Shown one piece after another: positions 26,440 to 34,290 of a stretch of DNA of 64,000 nt. Source of the DNA: Winogradskyella sp. PC-19 (GTDB lineage Bacteria > Bacteroidota > Bacteroidia > Flavobacteriales > Flavobacteriaceae); contig NZ_CP019332.1 in assembly GCF_002163855.1 (NCBI RefSeq), positions 2,769,145-2,833,144 of the forward strand, read 5' to 3'. Below the pieces are notes generated by a model. It worked only from the letters and a program-made list of their open reading frames with translations, was not told the origin of the DNA and did not search any database. How positions within the stretch are numbered: position 1 is the stretch's first letter; the number at the start of each line of letters is the position of its first letter. Both the position numbers and the translations under genes were made by a program.

Positions 26440-27030
26440 ATGATTTTACCAATAATAGCATATGGCGACCCAGTTTTGAAGAAAAAAGCTGTGGAAATCG
26501 ATAAAGATTATCCTAAGTTAGATGAGCTTATTGCTAACATGTACGAAACTATGTATGGCGCATCTGGCGTAGGTCTAGCAGCACCACAGGTTGGATTAGC
26601 AATACGTATGTTTTTGGTAGATGCTTCACCTTTTGCTGAGGATGACGATTTTTCTGAAGAAGAAAAAGCACAATTAAAAGATTTTAAAAAGACCTTTATT
26701 AACCCAATAATTTTAGAAGAAGAAGGTGACGAATGGGCATTTAATGAAGGCTGTTTAAGTATCCCAGATGTAAGGGAAGATGTTTTTAGACAACCAAAGA
26801 TTAAAATACAATACCAAGACGAAGATTTTAATACATATGTAGAAGAATATGACGGTTTAATTGCTAGAGTTATTCAGCACGAGTATGACCATATTGAAGG
26901 TGTTTTATTCACTGACAAACTATCTTCGTTTAAAAAACGTTTACTGAAAGGAAAGTTGCAAAACATTTCTAAAGGTAAAATTAGAGTTGATTACAGAATG
27001 CGTTTTCCTGCAATGAGCAAAAAACGCTAA
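26440..27030 (+). CDS. def: Peptide deformylase
   Basis: 196 residues. Removes the N-formyl group from nascent proteins at the ribosome. All three family motifs are intact: motif 1 GVGLAAPQVGL (~47-57), motif 2 EGCLSIP (~105-111, metal-binding Cys) and motif 3 QHEYDHIEG (~147-155, two His and catalytic Glu). An insertion of acidic residues (FAEDDDFSEEEKAQ, ~70-83) is common in Bacteroidota deformylases. The DUF5606 gene begins ten bases later, so they probably share a transcript. Confidence 0.96.
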   Translation: MILPIIAYGDPVLKKKAVEIDKDYPKLDELIANMYETMYGASGVGLAAPQVGLAIRMFLVDASPFAEDDDFSEEEKAQLKDFKKTFINPIILEEEGDEWAFNEGCLSIPDVREDVFRQPKIKIQYQDEDFNTYVEEYDGLIARVIQHEYDHIEGVLFTDKLSSFKKRLLKGKLQNISKGKIRVDYRMRFPAMSKKR

Positions 27031-27040
27031 AAATATACAC

Positions 27041-27466
27041 ATGAGTTTAGATAAAATATTATCAATTTCTGGTAAACCAGGATTATTTCAAATCGTAACG
27101 CAAACACGTACAGGTGCCGTTGTCGAATCTTTAATCGATAAAAAAAGAATCACTGTTGGTGCACATAGTAACATTAGTATTCTTAGTGAAATCGCTATCT
27201 ATACATTAACAGAAGAAGTGCCACTACGCAAAGTTTTAAGCACAATTAAAACAAAGCATAACGGTGAGCCAACAACAATTAGTCATAAAGCTAGTAAGGA
27301 TGAATTGGAAGAGTTTTTCTTTGATATTTTATCTGATTATGACGAAGACCGTGTTTATGCTTCAGACATCAAAAAAGTAGTGCAATGGTATAATATTCTT
27401 CAAAAGAATGATTTATTAAGCACTATTGAAGAAGAAGAAACTGCCGATATTTCTGAGGAAGAATAA
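27041..27466 (+). CDS. DUF5606 domain-containing protein
   Basis: 141 residues. The N-terminal half (DKILSISGKPGLFQIVTQTRTGAVVESL, ITVGAHSNISILSEIAIYT) is the conserved DUF5606 domain with an SH3-like beta-strand pattern. The middle is helical and the last ~15 residues are glutamate-rich. No enzyme motif, signal peptide or membrane span. Function unknown; it is consistently near def and mazG in flavobacteria as far as I recall. Cytoplasmic by prediction. Confidence 0.85.
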   Translation: MSLDKILSISGKPGLFQIVTQTRTGAVVESLIDKKRITVGAHSNISILSEIAIYTLTEEVPLRKVLSTIKTKHNGEPTTISHKASKDELEEFFFDILSDYDEDRVYASDIKKVVQWYNILQKNDLLSTIEEEETADISEEE

Positions 27467-27532
27467 ATCTAATTCTACAGCATTTATTTATTGAAAATTG
27501 TGTTAATTTAGGCCGTAAATTATAAGAGATTT

Positions 27533-28306
27533 ATGTCTGATAGAGCGACCCAATTAAAAGCCTTTGACCGTTTGTTAACCATTATGGACGAGTTGCGTGA
27601 GCAATGTCCTTGGGATAAAAAGCAAACAATGGAATCCTTACGTCATTTGACCATCGAAGAAGTTTATGAACTTGGAGATGCTATTTTGGACAATGATTTA
27701 GATGAGGTCAAAAAGGAATTGGGTGACGTACTTCTACACATCGTATTCTATTCTAAAATTGGTAGCGAAACCAAAGACTTTGATATAGCAGATGTATGCA
27801 ATAGCATTTGTGATAAGCTGGTCGATAGACATCCACATATTTACGGAGATGTTGAGGTGAAGGACGAAGAAGATGTCAAACGCAATTGGGAACAACTAAA
27901 ACTCAAAGAAGGTAAAAAAAGTGTGCTTGAAGGTGTGCCAAAAAGTTTGCCGTCAATGGTAAAAGCCAATCGCATACAAGACAAAGTCTCAGGCGTTGGT
28001 TTTGATTGGGAAAAGCCAGAACAAGTTTTTGAAAAAGTAGAAGAGGAGTTAGCCGAGCTTAAAGAAGAAATTGCAGCAGGAAACACCGACCGCATAGAAA
28101 GCGAGTTTGGAGACGTATTATTCTCTATGGTAAATTACGCACGCTTTCTGAAAGTAAACCCAGAAAACGCTCTAGAACGAACAAATAAGAAGTTTATTAA
28201 GCGTTTTCAATACCTAGAAGATAAATCTGCGGCATTACAAAAGCCTTTGAAAGACATGACCTTAGCCGAGATGGATGTCTTTTGGGAACAAGCTAAAAAG
28301 CTGTAA
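27533..28306 (+). CDS. mazG: Nucleoside triphosphate pyrophosphohydrolase
   Basis: 257 residues with two MazG modules. The first has CPWDKKQTMESLRHLTIEEVYEL (~21-43) and the metal-binding E-x2-E...E-x2-D set ending DEVKKELGDVLLHIVFYSK. The second has EVEEELAELKEEI and ESEFGDVLFSMVNYARFL. The enzyme hydrolyses NTPs to NMP and pyrophosphate, which cleans the nucleotide pool and in E. coli affects ppGpp-linked stress response. A rel/spoT gene is also in this window but not adjacent. The last gene before the accessory stretch. Confidence 0.94.
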   Translation: MSDRATQLKAFDRLLTIMDELREQCPWDKKQTMESLRHLTIEEVYELGDAILDNDLDEVKKELGDVLLHIVFYSKIGSETKDFDIADVCNSICDKLVDRHPHIYGDVEVKDEEDVKRNWEQLKLKEGKKSVLEGVPKSLPSMVKANRIQDKVSGVGFDWEKPEQVFEKVEEELAELKEEIAAGNTDRIESEFGDVLFSMVNYARFLKVNPENALERTNKKFIKRFQYLEDKSAALQKPLKDMTLAEMDVFWEQAKKL

Positions 28307-28381
28307 TGTTGTTTCGAAAGAATAAAAACTGTTAAAGTCTAATTCCTAAAAATCCAAAAATATATCTAACACGTAACTATT

Positions 28382-28408
28382 ATGAAACCTATACAAAGTA
28401 GGTTTCAT
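28382..28408. terminator. Perfect inverted repeat downstream of mazG
   Basis: ATGAAACCTA (28382-28391) pairs perfectly with TAGGTTTCAT (28399-28408) across a seven-base loop. There is no T run directly after it, so it may be a weak terminator or an RNA stability element. An overlapping alternative pairing (CAAAG 28394-28398 with CTTTG 28410-28414) is possible. The gap 28307-28508 holds no gene. Confidence 0.4.
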
Positions 28409-28472
28409 TCTTTGTAGAATCTTAATTGCTATTTAGCGGTTGTAATTAAGGTTAATTTAGTTTAGTTAGGGC

Positions 28473-28502
28473 AAAACCCACTTGTGAGAGCAAGTGGGTT
28501 TT
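28473..28502. terminator. Rho-independent terminator between mazG and the convergent VOC gene
   Basis: AAAACCCACTTG (28473-28484) pairs with CAAGTGGGTTTT (28491-28502) around TGAGAG: a 12-bp perfect, GC-cored stem followed by a T-rich stretch. It lies a few bases from the VOC stop codon and would serve both strands. Confidence 0.8.
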
Positions 28503-28508
28503 GAGGTT

Positions 28509-28892
28509 TTAAACGTCATTGTTTATTTCTATCCAATACCCATCAAAATCTTGAAAGTAAATTTGCCTAATACCATCTTTTCTGATGTAATCTTTTTTTG
28601 GTGTATCTCGCCAATCCGAATATTGTATCCCTAGTTTATCTAACCGGCTTATGACACCTTCGATGTCTTTAGTGGATAAAGCAAAATGACCAGCTTTGCT
28701 TGTCTTTATCACATCATTTGGTCTAGGAATTAAATGCAATTGAATGCCATCATCAAAGGAAAGCCATCTGGTTTTAGAGTCGGATGCCGTATTCTCAATT
28801 TCCTTAAAGTCGAAAACTGAGATGTAAAAGTCAATCGCTTTATTTACATCTTTAACTGAAAGAGCAATATGATTTAATGAAAAACTAAGCAT
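28509..28892 (-). CDS. VOC (glyoxalase/bleomycin-resistance fold) family protein
   Basis: 127 residues, one vicinal-oxygen-chelate unit of two beta-alpha-beta-beta-beta halves. Probable metal ligands: His in LNHIALSVKDV (~7-17), His in AGHFALSTKD (~68-77) and Glu in GYWIEIN (~118-124). The FDGIQLHLIPR strand (~48-58) and YFQDFDGYW (~112-120) are typical of glyoxalase-type dioxygenase/lyase relatives. Substrate unknown. It starts the accessory stretch whose spacers contain inverted-repeat motifs. Confidence 0.83.
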   Translation of the reverse strand: MLSFSLNHIALSVKDVNKAIDFYISVFDFKEIENTASDSKTRWLSFDDGIQLHLIPRPNDVIKTSKAGHFALSTKDIEGVISRLDKLGIQYSDWRDTPKKDYIRKDGIRQIYFQDFDGYWIEINNDV

Positions 28893-28900
28893 TGGAATGA

Positions 28901-28919
28901 GTTATATACGTATGTTAGG
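28901..28919. repeat. Short palindromic spacer motif between two accessory genes
   Basis: The 33-bp spacer between the VOC gene and the broken zinc-ribbon gene carries a partly palindromic segment with a TATACGTATG core and a GTTAGG end. Similar AACG/GTGTAT-type ends appear in the longer spacer at 29579-29710. Function unknown; it may mark the boundary of an inserted gene cassette. Confidence 0.3.
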
Positions 28920-28925
28920 ATAGTT

Positions 28926-29540
28926 TTATTTACTTCGATAAATAGCTTTAATCTTACCTTTTTCTAAACACTTAATTAGATTCGTTACACTAATTTTTGT
29001 GGTATCTGAAGAATAATTGTTTTCAGAAGTTATTCTGCCTATTTGACTATATTTTTCAATTTCAAATTGATTTTCGTACAGCCACACTGAGTCAACAGAC
29101 ATTTTAATGGTTTTCATGGTGGTGTATTTTCCATTTTCTGTCTCGTATTCAATTATTTTGTTTTGATTTCCATTTTTTAATCTTTCTAAAAGTTCATTTT
29201 CATTATTTATTTGATTAAAGGTAAATAATCCTATTCCAATTAAGATAAAAATTGGACCAGAGAGCAACCAAAATGGAATTCCTTTTTTTGATTTATGTTC
29301 TGAGTAGTAACTTTTATTTTCTGGATTTAAATCTCTTAATTCAAACTCATTGTTACAGGATTTTCATAAGAAAGTGTTTTTAATCCTGAATGGAATAAAT
29401 GGTATATAAAATACGTGAAAAATTCTTGATGATTTTTCCACAACCATTTGATTTTTAGAATTGCAATTACAACATTTAATTCCATTAGGTCTAAAAGAGT
29501 CTATTGTTGTTCTATAGAATCCATAAATGAATGCTAACAT
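28926..29540 (-). pseudogene. Zinc-ribbon membrane protein interrupted by an in-frame TGA
   Basis: From ATG 29540 a single frame runs to the stop at 28926 (204 codons) except for TGA at codon 59 (29364-29366). Before it: LAFIYGFYRTTIDSFRPNG, the first zinc-binding pair KCCNC, and FHVFYIPFIPF, a pattern usual in small zinc-ribbon proteins. After it: KSC, then an acidic stretch, a membrane segment FWLLSGPIFILIGIGLFTF (~90-110) and a soluble C-terminus. The TGA sits exactly where the first Cys of the second CxxC is expected, so one base change from TGT/TGC explains it. A downstream fragment could start at TTG 29267. Alternatives: sequencing error or recoding. Confidence 0.7.
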
Positions 29541-29578
29541 ATTTTTGATGAAGTTGATTAATCTAAGTAGTTAATTAC

Positions 29579-29710
29579 GTCTAACGTTTTTGTGTATGAT
29601 TTAGTTGTGTGTTTAAGAAACTAATTTAGTAAATACAAAAGGTATAGAAAATCAGCGAGGATTTTCTTAAGTAGGTATAACTAGCAATCAATTATACACG
29701 GTATTGTGCA
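29579..29710. repeat. Inverted-repeat-rich spacer element in the accessory stretch
   Basis: This 132-bp intergenic element starts with GTCTAACG and ends with GGTATTGTGC. TGTGTATGATT near its left end is complementary in 9 of 11 positions to AATTATACACG near its right end. In its middle AGAAAATC (29646-29653) and GATTTTCT (29660-29667) form a perfect 8-bp hairpin with loop AGCGAG. The architecture resembles a dispersed non-coding repeat or cassette-boundary site rather than a terminator. No coding frame is visible in 29541-29715. Confidence 0.5.
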
Positions 29711-29715
29711 TGATT

Positions 29716-30108
29716 TTATTTGTTGAATTCGTTAATAGATTCTGCAATTTTTTCTAATTCCCCAAATTCATGATGCCAGAAAAATATTTCATTTGACAGG
29801 ATTCCGTCTCCATCGTGAGTCAGAACTAAATGATTACCTCCACCATCAGAACCGATTGCTATTCCATTTTTAGGGAAATTATTCCATCGATGAGCGTTTT
29901 TCGTTTCAAGTCCGATGTGGTTACAAGTTCGACTTATTCTTTTTTTGTTAGACTTATCAAAAAAAGGATAAAGTTGAAAATCAAATTCGTCGGCAACTAA
30001 TTCTCCACCATTTACTTTAACCATACGGTTTTTAAATTCAGTTGGGAATTTTACTTTTAATTCAGATTCTGTTTCTTTTACATATTTTTCATCAACTGGG
30101 AATGGCAT
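29716..30108 (-). CDS. SMI1/KNR4 (SUKH) family protein
   Basis: 130 residues. Pattern of the SUKH superfamily: VDEKYVKETESELKVKFPTEFKNRMVKVNGG at the start, a central IGLETKNAHRW, and NGIAIGSDGGGNHLVLTHDGDGILSNEIFFWHHE (~82-115) with the family's G-D-G-G/N signature. Many bacterial SUKH proteins are immunity proteins against contact-dependent or polymorphic toxins (known for the family); no toxin gene is visible beside it. No signal peptide, cytoplasmic. Six bases separate it from the small membrane protein gene upstream. Confidence 0.83.
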   Translation of the reverse strand: MPFPVDEKYVKETESELKVKFPTEFKNRMVKVNGGELVADEFDFQLYPFFDKSNKKRISRTCNHIGLETKNAHRWNNFPKNGIAIGSDGGGNHLVLTHDGDGILSNEIFFWHHEFGELEKIAESINEFNK

Positions 30109-30114
30109 TATTTT

Positions 30115-30333
30115 TTAATTGTTTAGAAAGTCCTTTATATTATGATACCTAAATATTTTCATCAATAATCCTACAATTGATAAAAAAACTAATATGTTTA
30201 TTCCACCACCAATAAATCCAAATGTTAATGGGTCAATTTCGGTATTAATAGCGATAATAGGCATAACTAAATTTAATCCAACTCTTAAAACTAAACCTAT
30301 TATTACTAGATATACTAGATGTTTTGCTTTCAT
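30115..30333 (-). CDS. Small hypothetical membrane protein
   Basis: 72 residues with two membrane spans (about 6-27 and 42-62: LVYLVIIGLVLRVGLNLVMPII and FIGGGINILVFLSIVGLLM) and a short polar tail. No recognised family. It ends six bases before the SMI1/KNR4 gene on the same strand, so they likely share a transcript. The gap upstream (30334-30408) has no clear promoter box. A role as partner of the neighbouring SUKH protein is only a guess. Confidence 0.6.
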   Translation of the reverse strand: MKAKHLVYLVIIGLVLRVGLNLVMPIIAINTEIDPLTFGFIGGGINILVFLSIVGLLMKIFRYHNIKDFLNN

Positions 30334-30408
30334 AAATTCGTTTTATAAATTAAGCACAACTTTTATGTATGTTTTATTTTAAATCTGAAATCAAGTAAAA
30401 TTTTATAT

Positions 30409-32454
30409 CTAAGAATACATCTCACGAACACGCTTCAATTTACTCTTCCAAGTGTCTAAGGAAGCCTTATGTTTTTCGATATTTTTGTGTACATCTTTGA
30501 CTAATGGATTGTCTGATTTGACGTTAGAGAAAAACTGTAAATTATTTTCTAATTGGTTAATCTCTGATTTTACCTCGTCAATCTTTTTACGGATAAAGTT
30601 TTGCTCGTTGTCTAAATCGCGTGTATCTCCACCGCCAGAAAGATTTTCTAATCTGCCTTCAAAACGCATCATTTCTAATTTAGACTTGTCTATGTCTAAC
30701 TTATCGAAAGTGGCATCTACAGCTTTGTAAAATTTACCATCAATAAAACGTTTGTTCTGTGGCACAAAGCCGACAGATTTAAACGTCTTAATGGTTTCCT
30801 GAAGTTTAGAAACATCAGCCTTGGCATCACCAGAAAACTCAAATGATTTTAAACCATCAAGTAATTCTTTCTTTTTGTCAAAGGCATCGTAAAGCTCTTG
30901 GTTTTCGGCTTTACGTTCGGCATGCATGCGGTCAAAATAGTGGTTACATGCATTTTTGAATTGTTTCCATATTTTATCAGAATCCTTTCGTGGTACGTGA
31001 CCAATAGATTTCCATTGACTCTGTATGTTTTTCATTAAAGGCGTCACGGTTTTAAAATCGTCACTGTCTTTATTATCCTCGGCAGTTTTAATTAATTCTA
31101 ATTTTTGCTGAAGATTGGCGTATTGGTCTTTCTTTAAATTCTTGTAGAATTTATTTTTACTACGGTTAAATTCTCTAACTGCATCTTTAAACTTTTTCCA
31201 AGTTGCTTCATTCTGCTTTAGTGGTACTTTACCTGCATTAAAGAAATCTTCACGCAAAGCTTCAATAGCTTTTATGCGCTTTTGTATAACGCCATGTGAT
31301 GTAGATTCTTCAGCATTAAGTACTTTAATTTTTTCTATAATCTCTTCTTTACGTACTAAGTTTTTCTCGTAGGCTTTGTCTAAATCTGCATAATAGTCTT
31401 GGCGCTTATCATGTATGATTTTTGTAGCCTTACTAAAACGCTCCCAAATTTCTTCGCGATGTTCTTTGCCAACTGGACCTAACTCTTCTTTCCAGAGTTT
31501 GTGTAATACCTGTAGTTCTCTAAACGAATGCATGACGTTATCACTAGCTGCTAACTCTTCAGCATGCTGAATGATTTTTAGTTTTTGATCTAGGTTATGC
31601 TTAAAATCCATATCGCGTAAGTCGCGATTAAGATGTAAAAAGTCATAAAAATGCTCTACATGATGGTGGTAGGTATTCCAAGCATTGTTGTATTTGTCTC
31701 TTGGAATTGGACCTGCATTACGCCATTGGTCTTGCAATTCCTTAAACTGCTTGTATGTTTCACCCATATTTTCTTCGACACCAACGAGGCTTTTTATCTC
31801 TTCGATAATTGCCAATCTATTTTCTAGATTTTGCTTTAGTGATTGCTCACGGTCTTTGTAATACGCATTGACAGTTTGCTTGTATTCTTTTGCGGCAGCG
31901 TTAAAACGTTTTTTAGTATCGTTAGAATAGTAGAAATCTATAACATTTCCGCCATCGGCTATAAACTCTTCTTTCTTCTCTTCTAAAAGTGCAGAATATT
32001 TAGAGTTAAATTCGGATTTAATCTCTTTGACATGAGAAGAAATCGTCTGTATTTTATGGTTTTTTAGTAAAGTCTCGAACTCAGATACCAAAGCATTCAT
32101 ATCCATGGCATGGTAATCTTTTTCTTCTAATTTGTGACGCTCTGCGTTAGATTCGTCTTCAGCATCTTCGGCATTAGAATTATGGATTTCTTCAACATGA
32201 GCTTCTTCTTCAGAATTTGTTTCAGTTTTAGTTTCTTCAACAGTTTCTTCAACAGTTTCTTCAACAGTTTCCTCAACTGATTCTGTTACTTTTTCGGTTT
32301 CTGCTTTTACTTCAGCTTCAGTATCAGTTGTTTCTTCAGCAACTTCGATTTCAGTTTCTGTTTCAGTTTCTGTTTTCTCTGGAGCTGAATTTACGGCTGT
32401 AGTTTCAACTTCTTTTTTTCCATCTGCATCTTGCAGGTTATCTTTCTCTGACAT
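30409..32454 (-). CDS. DUF349 domain-containing coiled-coil protein
   Basis: 681 residues. Residues ~1-110 are a low-complexity acidic region rich in Glu, Thr and Val, including a perfect ETVE repeat run. The rest is almost wholly helical with repeated DUF349 units recognisable by a tryptophan signature (LQDQWRNAGPIPRDKYNNAWNTYH; LWKEELGPVGKEHREEIWERF; FFNAGKVPLKQNEATWKKF; SQWKSIGHVPRKDSDKIWKQF; SVGFVPQNKRFIDGKFY), at least five copies between ~230 and 600, and a C-terminal coiled coil. No signal peptide. Function not established in this phylum. Confidence 0.85.
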   Translation of the reverse strand: MSEKDNLQDADGKKEVETTAVNSAPEKTETETETEIEVAEETTDTEAEVKAETEKVTESVEETVEETVEETVEETKTETNSEEEAHVEEIHNSNAEDAEDESNAERHKLEEKDYHAMDMNALVSEFETLLKNHKIQTISSHVKEIKSEFNSKYSALLEEKKEEFIADGGNVIDFYYSNDTKKRFNAAAKEYKQTVNAYYKDREQSLKQNLENRLAIIEEIKSLVGVEENMGETYKQFKELQDQWRNAGPIPRDKYNNAWNTYHHHVEHFYDFLHLNRDLRDMDFKHNLDQKLKIIQHAEELAASDNVMHSFRELQVLHKLWKEELGPVGKEHREEIWERFSKATKIIHDKRQDYYADLDKAYEKNLVRKEEIIEKIKVLNAEESTSHGVIQKRIKAIEALREDFFNAGKVPLKQNEATWKKFKDAVREFNRSKNKFYKNLKKDQYANLQQKLELIKTAEDNKDSDDFKTVTPLMKNIQSQWKSIGHVPRKDSDKIWKQFKNACNHYFDRMHAERKAENQELYDAFDKKKELLDGLKSFEFSGDAKADVSKLQETIKTFKSVGFVPQNKRFIDGKFYKAVDATFDKLDIDKSKLEMMRFEGRLENLSGGGDTRDLDNEQNFIRKKIDEVKSEINQLENNLQFFSNVKSDNPLVKDVHKNIEKHKASLDTWKSKLKRVREMYS
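32231..32278 (-). repeat. Four-copy 12-bp tandem repeat in the DUF349 gene
   Basis: On the plus strand GTTTCTTCAACA is present three times in tandem (32231-32266) followed by a fourth copy with two changes. It encodes a Thr-Glu-Glu-Val-type four-residue repeat in the acidic N-terminus. Copy number could vary between strains by slippage without shifting the reading frame. Confidence 0.75.
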
Positions 32455-32479
32455 TTGTCGTTATTTTAAATGTGGACGT

Positions 32480-32508
32480 TAAAGATAACAAATGACTAAT
32501 GAATTCAA
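32480..32508 (-). promoter_or_regulatory. Flavobacterial promoter for the DUF349 gene
   Basis: On the minus strand TTG (complement of 32506-32508), an 18-nt spacer and TATCTTTA (complement of 32480-32487), seven of eight positions of the TAnnTTTG-type box pattern, 25 bp before ATG 32454. Confidence 0.5.
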
Positions 32509-32543
32509 AGCTTTTTGAAAAACATTAGCATGAAAAATAGAGG

Positions 32544-33302
32544 CTATTTATTCCAGATTTCCCAAGATTTTTCCGCTTGAAGTTCTAGCATTTTAGAACC
32601 ATTAATTGTAATGGCATTTTGTGATTCTCCCAATCTTAAGAACTTGGTTTGTGGTGGATTATAGATTAAATCGTAAAGAATGTGATGTTCCGAAATACCA
32701 TCATATGGAATATCGGGACACGTATTGATGTCAGGAAAAGTCCCAACAGGAGAGCAATTAATTAAAATTTGATGTGCGTTAATAATTGCATCTGTTAAGT
32801 CTGCGTAGGTAAAAGTAACACCTTCTTTTTTTGTGCGAGATACAAAATGGAACTCTATTTTTAGCTGCTCTAAAGCATAAGCAATGGCTTTTGATGCACC
32901 GCCAGTTCCTAAAATGAGTGCTTTTTTATGATGCTTTTGTAAATGTGGTTTCAATGAATTTTTGAAGCCATAGAAATCGGTATTATGACCAATTAGTTTC
33001 CCTTTTTTTGAAATCTTAATTGTATTTACTGCGCCTATTTCTTTGGCACGTTTATTAAGCTTATCCAAAAAAGGGATAACAGTTTCTTTGTAAGGAATAG
33101 TAACATTTAGGCCTTTAATATTTTCTGAATTCTTAAAGATATCCTCGAATTCAGAAATATTTTGCAAATCAAAGTTTACATACTCGTGTGGTAGATTTTC
33201 TGCTTTAAATTTTTCGGCAAAATACCCTCGAGAGAATGAATAGTCAATATCCTTTCCTATAAGCCCGAATTTATATTTAGATTCTTTTTGTCCGTTGTCC
33301 AT
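32544..33302 (-). CDS. aroE: Shikimate dehydrogenase
   Basis: 252 residues. Reduces 3-dehydroshikimate to shikimate with NADPH in aromatic amino-acid synthesis. Substrate-binding residues are visible in KDIDYSFSRGYF (~17-28), NVTIPYKETVIPFLDKLN with catalytic Lys (~66-83) and GHNTDFYGF with catalytic Asp (~104-112). The NADPH-binding loop is ALILGTGGASKAIAYAL (~126-142). It overlaps the end of the DUF368 gene upstream by 26 bp, so translation is probably coupled. Confidence 0.94.
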   Translation of the reverse strand: MDNGQKESKYKFGLIGKDIDYSFSRGYFAEKFKAENLPHEYVNFDLQNISEFEDIFKNSENIKGLNVTIPYKETVIPFLDKLNKRAKEIGAVNTIKISKKGKLIGHNTDFYGFKNSLKPHLQKHHKKALILGTGGASKAIAYALEQLKIEFHFVSRTKKEGVTFTYADLTDAIINAHQILINCSPVGTFPDINTCPDIPYDGISEHHILYDLIYNPPQTKFLRLGESQNAITINGSKMLELQAEKSWEIWNK

Positions 33303-34290
33303 ACCATTCTAGTGCTAAAACTATAAATATACCAAGTAATATATAAGCTATCGCGATGTAAGTCTCTGAATTTATTTCTGGTAAAAATCGTTTGTAATTT
33401 TCGATGATTGGTACGCCTTTGGAGTCTAGTATTTGACTGCCATTTTCTGAAGTTTGATAGATAGTTTTTTTCCAAGGCCAAACAACACCTAGCGAACCAA
33501 TAATAAAGCCAATTATGGTTGCCATAGTTATGTTTTTGTAATGTTTTAGTATATAATTTAAAACATGAGAAAAGGTGACTAAACCTGTGACTGAACCTAA
33601 TGTAAAGACAGATAAAACTTTTAGCATTCGGATACGTGCTTGGTCTTTTATAAAATCAAAATTACCTGAAAAAATATCGGCAATCGTATCGTATAGAGCA
33701 TTAACTGAATCTACTAAAAGCAAAACGTAGTTTCCTAAAAGAATCAATATAAATGAACCAGAAAATCCAGGTAAGGTCATACCTGATACACTTATAATTC
33801 CGCATAAAAAGACAAAAAATAAATTGTCGTTTTCTTTTGCTGGGTCAAGAAAACTAATACTTAAACCAACGATAATTCCTATAATAATTGCGGCGATAGT
33901 TTTAGGATTCCAATCTTTAAAGTCTTTACTGATGTAATAAATAGAACCAATAATCATCCCAAAAAAGGTGCTCCATACATACAGTTCGTAATGTACAATT
34001 AGGTAATCCAGTAATTTAGAAACACTGAAATAACTGATAATCATTCCTAAGAATAAGAGGAATAAGAATTTGCCATTAATGTATCTGTAAAAACTTTTGA
34101 AGCGACCGCCCAAAAGAAGTCTTAAAGCTGTTTTGTTTACACGTTGTAACGAGTAGATAAACTCTTCATAAAAACCAGCAACAAATGCGACTACGCCACC
34201 AGAAACACCTGGCACTTTGTTCGCTGCACCCATGGCTAGGCCTTTGATAACTAAAAATACACGGTCTTTTAATGAGCGAGTACTTTCCAT
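33277..34290 (-). CDS. DUF368 family protein, putative undecaprenyl-phosphate translocase (second of a pair)
   Basis: 337 residues with about eight to nine membrane spans. The two inverted DUF368 signatures are present: MGAANKVPGVSGGVVAFVAGFYEEFI (~20-45) and GMTLPGFSGSFILILLGNY (~170-188). DUF368 proteins (PopT) were shown in other bacteria to return undecaprenyl phosphate across the inner membrane for cell-wall and glycan synthesis; that role here is by homology. The gene abuts its paralogue upstream with no gap. Compared with the paralogue its first motif has NK in place of DV before PGVSGG. Confidence 0.85.
   Translation of the reverse strand: MESTRSLKDRVFLVIKGLAMGAANKVPGVSGGVVAFVAGFYEEFIYSLQRVNKTALRLLLGGRFKSFYRYINGKFLFLLFLGMIISYFSVSKLLDYLIVHYELYVWSTFFGMIIGSIYYISKDFKDWNPKTIAAIIIGIIVGLSISFLDPAKENDNLFFVFLCGIISVSGMTLPGFSGSFILILLGNYVLLLVDSVNALYDTIADIFSGNFDFIKDQARIRMLKVLSVFTLGSVTGLVTFSHVLNYILKHYKNITMATIIGFIIGSLGVVWPWKKTIYQTSENGSQILDSKGVPIIENYKRFLPEINSETYIAIAYILLGIFIVLALEWYGQRTKRI

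Noticed and set aside
29364-29400. Selenocysteine insertion at the TGA of the zinc-ribbon gene
   Set aside because: Sequence after the TGA forms only a 5-bp weak stem with a long loop, and the site is a structural zinc Cys rather than a redox centre. Kept as a remote alternative only.
29579-29585. GTCTAAC as an integron attC R'' box
   Set aside because: The 7-mer fits RYYYAAC, but no GTTRRRY partner lies at the other end of the element and no integrase gene is in the window, so attC is not annotated.
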